DNA of 64,000 nt from Microvirga ossetica (GTDB lineage: Bacteria; Pseudomonadota; Alphaproteobacteria; Rhizobiales; Beijerinckiaceae), in assembly GCF_002741015.1 (NCBI RefSeq), contig NZ_CP016619.1:1-64000 (forward strand), given 5' to 3'. Shown one piece after another: positions 18,431 through 27,999 of the stretch. A model generated the notes under the pieces. That model did not search any database, had not been told where the DNA came from, and worked only from the letters and a program-made list of their open reading frames with translations. The number at the start of each line of letters is the position of its first letter. Positions within the stretch are counted from its first letter, which is position 1. A program made the position numbers and the translations under genes.

Positions 18431-19288
18431 GTGGGCCACCGACTACAAGGATCCATCGGCTGTGTCGCTGTCTTAGTGGCTGCTTCCGCGCACCCCGCTC
18501 TGGCCTCGCTTCACCAGAACGATGAAAGCACTGAGGCCAAGCGAGTTGAGAGGATCATTCTGTCCCTGCCAAAGCCTCCTCCGCTCGAGGGGCTCATCGG
18601 ATTGGAAGCCTACCGACCGAAAGGACGCGGTTCCTACCTGCCTCTGATCGCGAAGGAGGCCGAGCGCCACGGATTACCGACAGCTGTTGCGGATTCTGTC
18701 GTCATGGTCGAAAGCGCCTACGATCCATCCGTCATCGGAACGGTCGGGGAGCTCGGGCTTATGCAGGTCCGTCCCGGCACGGCAGCGATGCTGGGTTTTA
18801 CTGGCCCCAAGGAGACGTTGGCCGACCCTCAGATTAACATCCGCTACGGTGTCGAGTATCTTGCCAAGGCTTGGCGCCTCACGGGTGGCGATTTATGCCG
18901 CGCGCTCATGAAATACCGGGCAGGCCATGGAGAGGAGCGAATGACGCCCCGCTCGGTTGAGTATTGCCGGAGAGCCCGGGTTCATCTCACCGCCATCGGC
19001 TCGCCCTTGGCCCATCAAGGGCCTGCAGACCCTGCAGGGCTTGCAGCTCTACCGATGCAGGTTGCCTCCGCCCAGTCACTGCCGCTGGAGCGCGAGCCTC
19101 GCTTGACAATCCAGGAACAGCGCAGGGCGGCTCTCCAGCGTGAGCTTATCAAACGTTTCATCATTTCGGTTGCAAACGTCGGTTCACAAAGTAAAGCCGA
19201 GGTGCTCAAACGAGCAGGCAGGCTGTCCAAGGCTGCGGAAGCTGATGTCAGAGGGAAGCGGACTGTTTCATTGGAACGGGGGCCATAG
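18431..19288 (+). CDS. Exported lytic transglycosylase (SLT domain)
   Basis: A 285-residue protein with a signal peptide and a lysozyme-like SLT domain. The catalytic glutamate is Glu94 in VVMVESAYDPS, followed by the family motifs GELGLMQVRPGTA and YGVEYLAKAWRL. It cleaves peptidoglycan glycan strands. The start GTG 18431 is chosen because GGAGG lies 5 bases upstream and the product then begins with a good signal peptide. The C-terminal 80 residues have no recognised domain. It has no obvious link to the copper genes. Confidence 0.85.
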   Translation: MGHRLQGSIGCVAVLVAASAHPALASLHQNDESTEAKRVERIILSLPKPPPLEGLIGLEAYRPKGRGSYLPLIAKEAERHGLPTAVADSVVMVESAYDPSVIGTVGELGLMQVRPGTAAMLGFTGPKETLADPQINIRYGVEYLAKAWRLTGGDLCRALMKYRAGHGEERMTPRSVEYCRRARVHLTAIGSPLAHQGPADPAGLAALPMQVASAQSLPLEREPRLTIQEQRRAALQRELIKRFIISVANVGSQSKAEVLKRAGRLSKAAEADVRGKRTVSLERGP

Positions 19289-19358
19289 TGCGGTGGCAAG
19301 CAACCGCGCCATAGAGCGCTGGAAACCCACTAAATGGACTAACAGGATGGCCGTGGCA

Positions 19359-19435
19359 GGCTGATTGGGCATCAGCCCCAGCCAGCAGCTGATCAGCAGG
19401 TGGTCGGGAATGCGGGGTTCCTTGCGGTGTGCCAT
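19359..19435 (-). pseudogene. IS256-type transposase, N-terminal scrap with frameshift
   Basis: Reading the minus strand from ATG 19435, a GGAGAC ribosome-binding site precedes MAHRKEPRIPDHLL. After loss of one base the other frame continues DQLLAGADAQSA. Together they match the start of IS256/Mutator transposases (IPDALLDQLLAGAD...). The match stops near 19359, so only about 77 bases survive. The rest of 19289-19529 holds no gene. Confidence 0.65.
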
Positions 19436-19529
19436 GCGATGTCTCCTTCCAGATCATCGTAATGGCCCCACACGAAATTCCCGATAGTCCCGCGATCCCG
19501 GGTGGTGAACTGACCGAAGCTGGAACTGA

Positions 19530-20510
19530 TTACCCCGCTACCTTGTATATCTCGGCAAGGTCGCATAAGTCCCAGTTCCCTCCAGTCAACACCGCGCAAA
19601 CTTTTTCATCAGGCTTGACTTCTATGGCGCCCGCCAACAAAGCCCCGACACCAATCGAGGCGGCTGGCTCAGCGATCAATTTAACATCCTTGGCAAGAGT
19701 ACACATGCCGGCGATGATGTGCTCGTCTTCCACGAGAACAATCTCGTCCACATACTTTTCGATAATTGGATACGGGTTTTGACCCGGAACGCTTATCCTC
19801 AGGCCATCCGCAATCGTGTTCTTTAAGGGAAGCGATGTGCGCTCCTTGTTTATCCGGCTGTGAAAATACTTCGGTGTCAAGGCAGGCTCTGCCCCGACAA
19901 CGCGCACCGATGGTTTCGTTTCTTTGATAGCGGTAGCAATTCCCGAGATAAGGCCCCCGCCGCCTACGGGAACAATGACCGTGTCTACATCGTCCAAGTC
20001 CTGCAGAATTTCACACCCTATTGTTCCCTGACCGGCCATCACCACGGGGTCTTCAAAAGCGTGAACAGCCGCGTATTTGTTTTCCTCAGCGATTTCATAC
20101 ACCCTCTTCCATCTGGCAGCGGTGTCGCCATCGAAAAGAATGACCTCTGCCCCGAGGGCTTTTGTGTTTTCGATTTTGATTTTTGGCGTTGTGACCGGAA
20201 GGACCAATATCGCTTTCACGCCCAGCATCCTGGCGGCATAAGCAAGCCCTTGGGCATGATTGCCCGACGATGTGGCAATCATGCCTTTTGCGATCTCTTC
20301 TCTCGAGAGCGAAAGGGCCTTGTTCAGGGCGCCGCGAATTTTGAATGCGCCGGTAATCTGCAGGGTTTCGGGTTTGAGATAAAGCTGACAACCAACAGCA
20401 TTCTCTATTTTTTCCGCACGCAATAGCGGTGTGTGCCTGATGTGGGGTTTCAGCCGTTCCTGAGCTTCACGGATGTCCTGAATGGTGGGGTAGTTGCGCA
20501 TAGTGATCAC
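19530..20510 (-). CDS. PLP-dependent threonine/serine dehydratase-like enzyme (EutB/BhcB-like)
   Basis: A 326-residue fold-type II PLP enzyme. The PLP lysine is Lys57 in [11 protein letters not shown], the phosphate-binding loop is [10 protein letters not shown], and there is no regulatory ACT domain. It resembles catabolic threonine dehydratases, serine racemases, EutB of ectoine degradation and BhcB of the beta-hydroxyaspartate cycle. It overlaps the upstream cyclodeaminase-like gene by 4 bases (ATGA), and the pairing with such a gene fits EutB-EutC or BhcB-BhcD. No other gene of either pathway is in the window. Its GC content is clearly below that of its neighbours. Confidence 0.85.
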   Translation of the reverse strand: MITMRNYPTIQDIREAQERLKPHIRHTPLLRAEKIENAVGCQLYLKPETLQITGAFKIRGALNKALSLSREEIAKGMIATSSGNHAQGLAYAARMLGVKAILVLPVTTPKIKIENTKALGAEVILFDGDTAARWKRVYEIAEENKYAAVHAFEDPVVMAGQGTIGCEILQDLDDVDTVIVPVGGGGLISGIATAIKETKPSVRVVGAEPALTPKYFHSRINKERTSLPLKNTIADGLRISVPGQNPYPIIEKYVDEIVLVEDEHIIAGMCTLAKDVKLIAEPAASIGVGALLAGAIEVKPDEKVCAVLTGGNWDLCDLAEIYKVAG

Positions 20511-21499
20511 TCAAAGAACTGAAAGAAAGTGCCAACGTTATTATCTATTGCATTCTGATAGATTTTGCTGGCTGTCGTATTGTCCTGTATGGCCATCCCA
20601 GTGGAATCGAAGATCGTGATTTCTTCATCACTTTCTCGTCCCGGCTTCCTTCCCAACAAGATCTCGCCGATCTCTGCATGGATGTCGTCTTTGGTGATGA
20701 TATTTCTATTCAGCGGGTGCCAGGTCTCGCCCTTTTCGGTGCATTGCGCGATCGAGTCGACGATGATTTTCGCGTTCCTGAAGAGCTCCGGATCCAGCTC
20801 CTGTTTGCCACGTTGATCTGTGCCGATTGCAACGATGTGTGTGCCGGGCTTCACCCAATCCGCTTCCACAAGGTTCCCTTTTCCCCGGGTCGTCGTAATC
20901 AAGATATCGGCTACCCCAACCGCGTCCTTCTTGGAGCTTGCGAGGATGACAGGAATGCCGAATTCGCGTTCGATGTCCGTCTTGTATTTGGAAAGCGAAT
21001 CCGGGGTGCGACTCCAAGCGTGGATCTCTTCGATCTTCATGACCTCGTTGATCGCCCGGATTTGCATCCTCGCCTGATTGCCTGTGCCGATCGATGCGAT
21101 TGTCCTGGCGTTCTTTCTCGCCAGTGCTTTGACGGAAACGGCTCCAGACGCCCCGGTTCTGAGGCTAGTGATCAAGCTTCCATCCATGATGCAAATCAAC
21201 GCACAGCTCCTGGCATCAAACAGGAGAATGGTGCCCATGCTATTCGGCACGCCGTGTTCTGCCGGGTTGTTGGTGAACCCTCCAGAGTGCGCTTTCATGG
21301 AGATGATTTCATTGAATTTGTAATAGCCAAGCTTGAAGTCAATTTCTCCACGGAGAGAGGGGAGATGTATCCCGATATAGTCAGGTTGTTCCACCTGATC
21401 ACTGCTGAAGGCTTTGTAAGCGTCTTCCACCGCGCCGATGGCTTCCGTCATACCGATTAGCCGTCTTACCTCATCCTTCTTAAGCAGCAGCGTTTTCAT
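20507..21499 (-). CDS. Ornithine cyclodeaminase/mu-crystallin family protein (EutC/BhcD-like)
   Basis: A 330-residue NAD(P)-dependent enzyme of the ornithine cyclodeaminase/mu-crystallin family. A Rossmann motif is visible in [14 protein letters not shown] near residue 138, with the conserved [15 protein letters not shown] before it. Family members include ornithine cyclodeaminase, alanine dehydrogenase, ketimine reductases, EutC and iminosuccinate reductase BhcD. The tight pairing with the dehydratase downstream favours the EutC/BhcD type. Low GC and unusual codon use set this pair apart from the copper genes on both sides, suggesting transfer. Confidence 0.8.
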   Translation of the reverse strand: MKTLLLKKDEVRRLIGMTEAIGAVEDAYKAFSSDQVEQPDYIGIHLPSLRGEIDFKLGYYKFNEIISMKAHSGGFTNNPAEHGVPNSMGTILLFDARSCALICIMDGSLITSLRTGASGAVSVKALARKNARTIASIGTGNQARMQIRAINEVMKIEEIHAWSRTPDSLSKYKTDIEREFGIPVILASSKKDAVGVADILITTTRGKGNLVEADWVKPGTHIVAIGTDQRGKQELDPELFRNAKIIVDSIAQCTEKGETWHPLNRNIITKDDIHAEIGEILLGRKPGRESDEEITIFDSTGMAIQDNTTASKIYQNAIDNNVGTFFQFFE

Positions 21500-21987
21500 T
21501 AATAATACCTACTGGTTTTGAAGTCGGGGCCTACGCCACACGCCCGCGGCCGGAGCGTGACACTTTTGCCATCGGCTCGCCTGGTGCTGACTGGTCCACG
21601 TGCAAGCACTATCGCACTGGGTACGCAGCACAAAATGTCGAATGAGCCCTGCATACCCAATTTCCGATGGCTTTCTCCCCCGATCTGCGAAAGCACCTGC
21701 TAAGACCCTCTGGCCAACATGATGCCGCTATCGTTTCGATGGCGCGTCAACTCGAACCGCTGCCCATGCTAGCCTGACAAGCATCGTCAGAGTTCTCAGG
21801 TTGGGCGTTCGCCGATCAAAGAGCCACACCGAAAGATGGCGGGCAGCCGTCAGCACGACCTCTGTGCGTTCTCATGGAATAAGCAGCTTTGCCGTTGGGC
21901 CAATAAATAACCTTGAAACCTGAGGCAGTATCGATCATGTGATCCGAGGCGGCTGTTCTGAGCGGCCCCGATGTGAAAGTGTTGAGT
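21500..21987. other. Intergenic stretch, nothing recognised
   Basis: About 490 bases between the low-GC minus-strand pair and the next plus-strand gene. No gene-like frame, hairpin or CueR-type site was seen. It must hold the promoters of the two flanking transcripts. Confidence 0.5.
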
Positions 21988-22329
21988 ATGGCACTTTGGC
22001 TGGCCCTTTCCCGGTTGCTCACGATCTTGGCGGTCGTGAGCCTTGTTGTCGTCGGTGGCTCGTCCGCCGCGTCGGCAGGGGCTAGCTCAAATGCGCCTGC
22101 CGTGACGGCAGCGGATGATATGTCCTGCTGCGACCAGCCGCCGCCCGACTGCAGCGACATGAAAGCCTGCCCCATCGCGGTGCTTTGTATCGCCAAGTGC
22201 CCCCAGAGTATGCCGACGGCTGACTGGGTGGTGGTTCGCGCTGCGCTCGCCGCGGAGCTCGTGCCTTATTTCGCGCAATTTGGCGACAGCCTGCCCGCGC
22301 CGCCTCCGGATCATCCCCCCAAAGCCTAG
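21988..22329 (+). CDS. Small exported Cys-rich protein
   Basis: A 113-residue protein with a signal peptide (MALWLALSRLLTILAVVSLV). The mature part has seven cysteines (DMSCCDQPPPDCSDMKACP, CIAKCPQ) and a proline-rich end (PAPPPDHPPKA). GTG 21973 is an alternative start. It precedes the YtkA-like and cusBA genes and is probably part of that transcript. It shares its plan with the small proteins at 11356 and 12736. Periplasmic metal binding is inferred from composition. Confidence 0.6.
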   Translation: MALWLALSRLLTILAVVSLVVVGGSSAASAGASSNAPAVTAADDMSCCDQPPPDCSDMKACPIAVLCIAKCPQSMPTADWVVVRAALAAELVPYFAQFGDSLPAPPPDHPPKA

Positions 22330-22460
22330 TTCCTGCACCGGCGTCCCCGCCGGCTGGTGTCGCCGCGTGACCGTGCGTCACGGGGTTTGATCGCGCATTG
22401 AATGGCGTCCCTCGGCAGCGCCTGCGATGCCCTCGATATGCATGACTAGGTTACAGACAA

Positions 22461-23027
22461 ATGTTTCTCCTCACCAAAGGACGTGCCCTTCTGGCTGCGT
22501 TCCTAGGGCTGGCCACGGTCGGAGCGGCCTTCCTCGGCCTCATGACGATGGATCGGGCGGCCCTGCCGGCCTGGATCCCGCCGTCCGTGGTTCAGGCCCT
22601 GCCAAACCGTCCAATTCTCCCGGGCTGGATTCCGAATTCCTGGGATCAGGTGAAGGCGCAACTCGGGTTCGCCGATACTGGCACGTTGCCCCCCGTCTCG
22701 GCCGCGGAACTCAAGGACTATGCCTTTGAGCTTGTTCGAGGCGAGGTGAGGCTGGGTGACGCGACGGTGGATGCGCGCCTCGTTGACAAGCGTTCCGGGA
22801 GGCCCGTCCCGGATGCGGTGATTTTCGCGCAGTGGATCGACATGGCTCCCGACGGCATGCCGACGATGACAGCCGCCATCAAGCTGATGCCGTCTCCTGA
22901 GCCCGGGACCTACCGGTTCAAGACCAACCTGACGATGGAGGGCGGCTGGCAACTCTCACTGGCCGCAAAGGTGCAGGGCCAGACCGGTACCGTCCAAACC
23001 CGGCTCGTGCTCAAGGCGGTGCAGTGA
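22461..23027 (+). CDS. FixH/YtkA-like domain protein
   Basis: A 188-residue protein with one N-terminal membrane anchor or signal (residues 5-28) and a C-terminal beta-sandwich of the YtkA/FixH type (about 95-188), with VDARLVDKRSGRPVPDAVI and a MEGGWQLSLAAKVQG motif. Such domains often sit beside copper efflux or oxidase genes. Its stop overlaps the cusB start by one base (TGATG), so the three genes 22461-27741 form one translationally coupled unit. Confidence 0.75.
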   Translation: MFLLTKGRALLAAFLGLATVGAAFLGLMTMDRAALPAWIPPSVVQALPNRPILPGWIPNSWDQVKAQLGFADTGTLPPVSAAELKDYAFELVRGEVRLGDATVDARLVDKRSGRPVPDAVIFAQWIDMAPDGMPTMTAAIKLMPSPEPGTYRFKTNLTMEGGWQLSLAAKVQGQTGTVQTRLVLKAVQ

Positions 23028-24556
23028 TGGATCAGACGACGCAATCCCACGACTTCGAGCCCTGCGAGCGCCGGCCTGTGGACGGCAAGCGGTCATCCAG
23101 GCGCCTTCTGAACGCTGCTTTGGTGCTCCTGGCCCTTGGCGCGGGCATCTGGCTCGGCCTCCGGGCGGGCCAGGGCCGCCTCTCACCGCCTGGCGGCTTT
23201 GCGCTGTCGAGCTGGCTTGCCTCCGCTCCGGGAAGCAACGGCTCCTCTCCCGCGGCGTCCGGCCCCACGGTCTATTATCGCGACCCTGACGGCAAGCCCT
23301 TCTACTCCGCCGGGCCGATGAAGACGCATGATGGTCGGGATTACGTCGCCGTTCGGGCCAGTGAGGATGTGAGCTTCGGCGACAGGCAGAAGGATGCCGC
23401 GGTCAGCCCGACTGCGGCTGATCAAAGCAGCGGAAGGAAGGTCCTCTACTACCGCAATCCCATGGGGCTGCCGGATACCTCGCCGGTTCCCAAGAAGGAC
23501 TCGATGGGGATGGATTACCTGCCCGTCTACGAGGGCGAGGCAGAGTATGGCTCGACCGTCACGGTTTCCCCCGGCAGGCTCCAGCGCACCGGCGTCCGGT
23601 CCGAGCCGGTCGAGCGCCGTGTCGTCACCCGATCGGTGCGGGCCCCTGGCACGATCAAGCTCGATGAGCGCCATGTGGCGGTCATCTCCTTGCGCTCGGA
23701 GAGCTTCATCGAAAAGGTCGAGAACGTCACGACGGGGGAGCGGGTGCGCGCCGGTCAGCCGCTCCTGCGGCTCTATTCGCCGGAGATCTCCGCCGCCAGC
23801 GCCCAGTACCTGAGCGTCCTCAATGACGGAAGCGGAACCGGCGGCGGCCGCGCCGTGATCCTTGAGGGAGCTCGCCGACGCCTGAAAAACCTCGACGTTC
23901 CGCCGGAGGCGCTGGCCGAGATCGAACGCGGGCGTAAGGTGCCGACCACGATCACTTGGTCGGCCCCACGGGACGGCCTCGTTCTGGAGCGCAGTGCGAC
24001 GGACGGGATGCGGGCCATGCCGGGGGATGTCCTGTTCCGGATCGCCGACCTCTCGACGCTCTGGGTGCTCGCCGATGTGCTCGAACACGATCTCGGCGCC
24101 GTCCGGCCGGGCCAGGCCGTCACGATCCGCGTGCGCAGCCGGCCCGGCCAAGCTTTCCCTGGCAAAATCGGCCTGATCTACCCGCAGGTGAATCCGGAGA
24201 CCCGGACAGCCCGGGTCCGGATCGAAATCCCGAACCCGGATGGCCTCCTGCTGCCGGACATGTACGCCGACGTTGAGATCGCGACTGGCGCCGCCGACCC
24301 TGTTGTGGCCGTACCTGACAGCGCGCTCATCGACACCGGCACACGTCAGGTCGTGATCGTCGACAAGGGCGAGGGCCGCTTCGAGCCGCGTCAGGTCACG
24401 GTGGGCGTCAGCGGCAACGGCTTCGTCGAGATCCGCGAGGGCGTGGCGCCGGGCGACCAGGTGGTCGTGTCGGCCAATTTCCTCATTGACGCCGAAAGCA
24501 ACCTGAAGGCCGCGCTCCAGAGCATGGCGGCTCCTGTCGAGGAGAAGGCCCAATGA
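23027..24556 (+). CDS. cusB: CusB-like RND periplasmic adaptor with HMBD
   Basis: A 509-residue membrane-fusion protein: an N-terminal anchor (about 27-45), two YYR-type segments, then the adaptor core (barrel-sandwich, alpha-hairpin and beta-barrel, about 185-490). The second segment, YYRNPMG...KKDSMGMDY, is a heavy-metal-binding domain as in CusB of this class. The first, YYRDPDG...THDGRDY, looks like a decayed duplicate. It would link the CusA pump to an outer-membrane channel. Start ATG 23027 (TGATG overlap) is chosen over GTG 23024. It overlaps cusA by 4 bases. Confidence 0.9.
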   Translation: MDQTTQSHDFEPCERRPVDGKRSSRRLLNAALVLLALGAGIWLGLRAGQGRLSPPGGFALSSWLASAPGSNGSSPAASGPTVYYRDPDGKPFYSAGPMKTHDGRDYVAVRASEDVSFGDRQKDAAVSPTAADQSSGRKVLYYRNPMGLPDTSPVPKKDSMGMDYLPVYEGEAEYGSTVTVSPGRLQRTGVRSEPVERRVVTRSVRAPGTIKLDERHVAVISLRSESFIEKVENVTTGERVRAGQPLLRLYSPEISAASAQYLSVLNDGSGTGGGRAVILEGARRRLKNLDVPPEALAEIERGRKVPTTITWSAPRDGLVLERSATDGMRAMPGDVLFRIADLSTLWVLADVLEHDLGAVRPGQAVTIRVRSRPGQAFPGKIGLIYPQVNPETRTARVRIEIPNPDGLLLPDMYADVEIATGAADPVVAVPDSALIDTGTRQVVIVDKGEGRFEPRQVTVGVSGNGFVEIREGVAPGDQVVVSANFLIDAESNLKAALQSMAAPVEEKAQ

Positions 24557-27500
24557 TCGCCCGCCTCATCGCGTGGTCATCCCGTAACCTTATGCTTGTC
24601 CTGATCGGGACGGTGTTCGCTGTTGCGGCGGGTCTGTACTCCCTGCGAAGCCTGCCACTTGACGCCATCCCGGACCTCTCCGACGTGCAGGTCATCGTCT
24701 ACACAGAGTACCCGGGTCAGGCGCCCCAGGTCGTGGAGGACCAGGTCACCTATCCGCTCACCACGGCCATGCTGACGGTGCCGAAATCGAAGGTGGTGCG
24801 AGGCTTCTCGTTCTTCGGCGTTTCGTTCGTCTACATCATCTTCGAGGACGGGACCGACGCGTACTGGGCCCGCTCACGCGTGCTGGAGTATCTGAATGCG
24901 GCTGCACGGCGTCTGCCCGCTGGCGTCACCCCGAGCCTAGGACCGGACGCCACCGGCGTGGGCTGGGTCTACCAGTATGCCGTGATGGCCAAGAACATGA
25001 CCTTGGCCGAGCTGCGGTCGTTGCAGGACTGGGTGATCCGGTTCGCCGCCGCAAAGGGCGAAGGCGTCGCGGAGGTCGCAAGCGTCGGCGGGTTTGTCAA
25101 GCAGTACAACGTCGTCGTGGACCCACGGCGGCTGCGCGCCCAGGGCGTCTCGCTTCGAGCGCTGCGCGAAGCGATCCGCACCAGCAACGCCGATGTCGGT
25201 GGGCGCACGGTCGAACTCTCCGAGTTCGAGTTCATGGTCCGTGGACGCGGCTATCTCAAGAGCATCCAGGACATCGAGAGCATCGTCCTCAAGACGGACG
25301 CTGGCACGCCATTGCGTCTCGGCGATGTCGCGCGTGTCGAGATCGGACCTGACGAGCGGCGCGGTATCACCGAGCTCAATGGCGAGGGCGAGGTCGCCAG
25401 CGGCATCGTCCTGCAGCGCTTCGGAGCCAACGCGCTCAACGTGATCGAGAGCGTGAAGGCGCGGCTCGCCGAGGTCGCTTCGAGTTTGCCGAAGGGCACC
25501 GAGATCGTTCCCGTCTATGACCGCTCGCAGCTGATCGAGGCCGCCATCGAGACGCTCAAGGGGACGCTCATTGAGGAGAGCGTCATCGTTGCCTTGGTCT
25601 GCGTCGTATTTCTGCTCCACCTGCGCAGCGCTCTGGTTGCCATCCTCATGCTGCCCGTCGGCATCCTCATGGCCTTCGGCGCCATGAAGCTCCTTGGGCT
25701 TGGGTCCAACATCATGAGCCTGGGCGGCATCGCCATCGCGGTCGGCGCGATGATCGATGCGGCCATCGTGATGATCGAGAACGCCCACAAACACCTGGAG
25801 CGGGCACCACCGGACCAGCCTCGCGTCGAGATCCTGATCAAGGCCGCGAACGAGGTTGGGCCGGCCCTGTTCTTCAGCCTGCTGATCATCACGGTCTCAT
25901 TCCTGCCGATCTTCACGCTGGAGGCGCAGGAGGGGCGCCTGTTTGGCCCGCTCGCGTTCACCAAGACCTTCGCGATGGCAGCGGCGGCCATCCTGTCCGT
26001 GACGCTGGTCCCCGCGCTGATGGTAATCTTCGTGCGCGGGCGGATCGTCCCGGAGCACCGCAATCCAATCAACCGCTTCCTGATCTGGATCTACAGACCT
26101 GTGATCCGTGGCGTTCTCAAGGCCAAAGTCCTCACCATTGTGCTCGCCCTCGTGGCGCTCGGCGTAACGGTCTGGCCGGCCCGCCAGCTTGGCTCCGAGT
26201 TCATGCCGGCCCTGAACGAGGGTACCTTGATGTACATGCCCACCACCTTGCCGGGCCTGTCGATCACCAAGGCGGCCGATCTCATGCAGACGCAGGACCG
26301 GATCATCAAGTCGTTCCCGGAGGTGGCCTCCGTCTACGCGAAGGCGGGACGAGCTCTGACTGCCACCGATCCCGCGCCGATCGAGATGTTCGAGACGATC
26401 ATCACCCTGAAGCCAAAGAGCGAATGGCGGCTTGGCGTTACCATCGACAGCCTCAAGGCCGAGATGGACAAAGCGCTGCAGTTTCCAGGCGTGTCGAACG
26501 CCTGGACCATGCCGATCCAAGCGCGCATCGACATGCTCTCGACCGGCATCCGCACGCCCGTGGGCATCAAGGTGTTCGGCACCGACCTTGCCGAGATGGA
26601 GCAAATCGCACGCCAGGTCGAGGCTGTGGTGAAGGCGGTGCCCGGCACGTCGAGCGCCTATGCCGAGCGCGTGATTGGAGGCTATTTCCTCGATATCGTG
26701 CCAGACCGGATCGGGCTTGGACGCTATGGCCTGACCGTCGGCGATGTACAGGACGTGATTGCCACGGCGCTCGGCGGCGAGATGGTCACCAACACCGTCG
26801 AGGGCCGTGAGCGCTACAGCGTCAACGTGCGCTATCCGCGCGAGCTGCGCTCAAACCCGCAGGCCATCGCCACCGAGGTGCAGGTGCCAATGCCAAACGG
26901 GGGCGCCGTGCCCTTAGGGGAAGTGGCGAGCGTCAAACTCACCCGCGGCGCGACCTCGATCCGGACGGAGAACGGCCAGCTCGCGGTCTACATCTTCGTC
27001 GACATCGTTGGACGCGACCTCGGCGGCTATGTCGCCGAGGCGCGGCAGGCGGTTGCGAATGAGGTCAAGTTCCCACCGGGATATTACGTTCAGTGGAGCG
27101 GCCAGTTCGAGTACCTTGAACGTGCCGAGGCGCGACTCAAGATCGTGGTGCCGGTCACGCTGCTGATCATCTTCCTGCTGCTTTATCTCAATTTCCAAGC
27201 CCTGACCGAAACGCTGATCGTAATGCTGTCGCTACCATTCTCACTGGTCGGTGGCATCTGGCTGATGTGGTGGCTCGGCTTTAACATGTCGGTCGCAGTC
27301 GCAGTGGGCTTCATCGCGTTGGCCGGTGTGGCTGCCGAAACCGGGGTCATCATGCTGATCTACCTCGATCATGCCCGGCAGGAAGTGCGGCAAGAGCGGG
27401 AGCGCCAAGGCCGTCCGTTCACCCGGGCTGATCTTTACGCGTCGATCATGATCGGTGCGGTGGAGCGCGTACGGCCCAAGATGATGACAGTCATTGCCAT

Positions 27501-27741
27501 CATGGCGGGCCTGATCCCGATCCTGTGGAGCAACGGAACCGGATCTGAGATCATGCAGCGCATCGCCGTGCCAATGATCGGGGGCATGATCTCGTCGACC
27601 GTGCTGACGCTGGTGGTCATTCCGGCCATTTACGCGCTGATCAAGGGCCGCGGCCTGCCCCGCACCGCAAATGACGCCGGTGCGGTCTACGGGCCGGAAG
27701 GCCAGGAGCCTGCGCCGGAATGGTCCCGTGCCGCCGAATGA
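24553..27741 (+). CDS. cusA: CusA-like HME-RND copper/silver efflux pump
   Basis: A 1062-residue inner-membrane RND transporter of the heavy-metal class. Visible hallmarks are the N-terminal helix and SLRSLPLDAIPDLSDVQV, the TM4 charge motif AVGAMIDAAIVMIENAHK, and ALNEGTLMYMPTT in the second periplasmic loop; the methionines there favour monovalent Cu/Ag over the CzcA type. It uses the proton gradient to pump metal from the periplasm or cytosol. No CusC-type outer-membrane gene lies in the window, so it must use a channel encoded elsewhere. Confidence 0.92.
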   Translation: MIARLIAWSSRNLMLVLIGTVFAVAAGLYSLRSLPLDAIPDLSDVQVIVYTEYPGQAPQVVEDQVTYPLTTAMLTVPKSKVVRGFSFFGVSFVYIIFEDGTDAYWARSRVLEYLNAAARRLPAGVTPSLGPDATGVGWVYQYAVMAKNMTLAELRSLQDWVIRFAAAKGEGVAEVASVGGFVKQYNVVVDPRRLRAQGVSLRALREAIRTSNADVGGRTVELSEFEFMVRGRGYLKSIQDIESIVLKTDAGTPLRLGDVARVEIGPDERRGITELNGEGEVASGIVLQRFGANALNVIESVKARLAEVASSLPKGTEIVPVYDRSQLIEAAIETLKGTLIEESVIVALVCVVFLLHLRSALVAILMLPVGILMAFGAMKLLGLGSNIMSLGGIAIAVGAMIDAAIVMIENAHKHLERAPPDQPRVEILIKAANEVGPALFFSLLIITVSFLPIFTLEAQEGRLFGPLAFTKTFAMAAAAILSVTLVPALMVIFVRGRIVPEHRNPINRFLIWIYRPVIRGVLKAKVLTIVLALVALGVTVWPARQLGSEFMPALNEGTLMYMPTTLPGLSITKAADLMQTQDRIIKSFPEVASVYAKAGRALTATDPAPIEMFETIITLKPKSEWRLGVTIDSLKAEMDKALQFPGVSNAWTMPIQARIDMLSTGIRTPVGIKVFGTDLAEMEQIARQVEAVVKAVPGTSSAYAERVIGGYFLDIVPDRIGLGRYGLTVGDVQDVIATALGGEMVTNTVEGRERYSVNVRYPRELRSNPQAIATEVQVPMPNGGAVPLGEVASVKLTRGATSIRTENGQLAVYIFVDIVGRDLGGYVAEARQAVANEVKFPPGYYVQWSGQFEYLERAEARLKIVVPVTLLIIFLLLYLNFQALTETLIVMLSLPFSLVGGIWLMWWLGFNMSVAVAVGFIALAGVAAETGVIMLIYLDHARQEVRQERERQGRPFTRADLYASIMIGAVERVRPKMMTVIAIMAGLIPILWSNGTGSEIMQRIAVPMIGGMISSTVLTLVVIPAIYALIKGRGLPRTANDAGAVYGPEGQEPAPEWSRAAE

Positions 27742-27777
27742 CGGGCAGGAACATGGTCAGGTCATTTCTCATTACGT

Positions 27778-27987
27778 GTGATCAACAGGCGACGAGATCT
27801 GTCAAAGGCGGCGGCTCAACTCCTGGCGAATGCCTCCAGCAGTGGCGTCGGCGATGGCTCCCTCATTCATCTCGCGGCGGACCCCACAAATCCGAAACGG
27901 GCGTTCGTCGTCATGATTAGCGGGACGCTTGTTGGCAGCGTCGATCAGGGACAAACCTGGACCGCGCTTGGCCAACCCAACGCTTGA
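27778..27987 (+). pseudogene. Possible tail fragment of a BNR/Asp-box glycosylhydrolase-like protein
   Basis: The frame reads SLIHLAADPTNPKRAF and then SVDQGQTWTALG, which is an Asp-box (S-x-D-x-G-x-T-W) with the usual preceding strand, followed by a stop. Only one repeat is left of what is normally a multi-repeat propeller. It lies between cusA and a tiny membrane ORF and may be a truncated gene. A short functional gene starting at GTG 27778 cannot be ruled out. Confidence 0.4.
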
Positions 27988-27999
27988 GGAGTGTTACCG

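Noticed and set aside
23183..24553. A 456-codon minus-strand frame opposite cusB
   Set aside because: Same reason: antisense shadow without domain motifs, while the plus-strand frame is a clear membrane-fusion protein.
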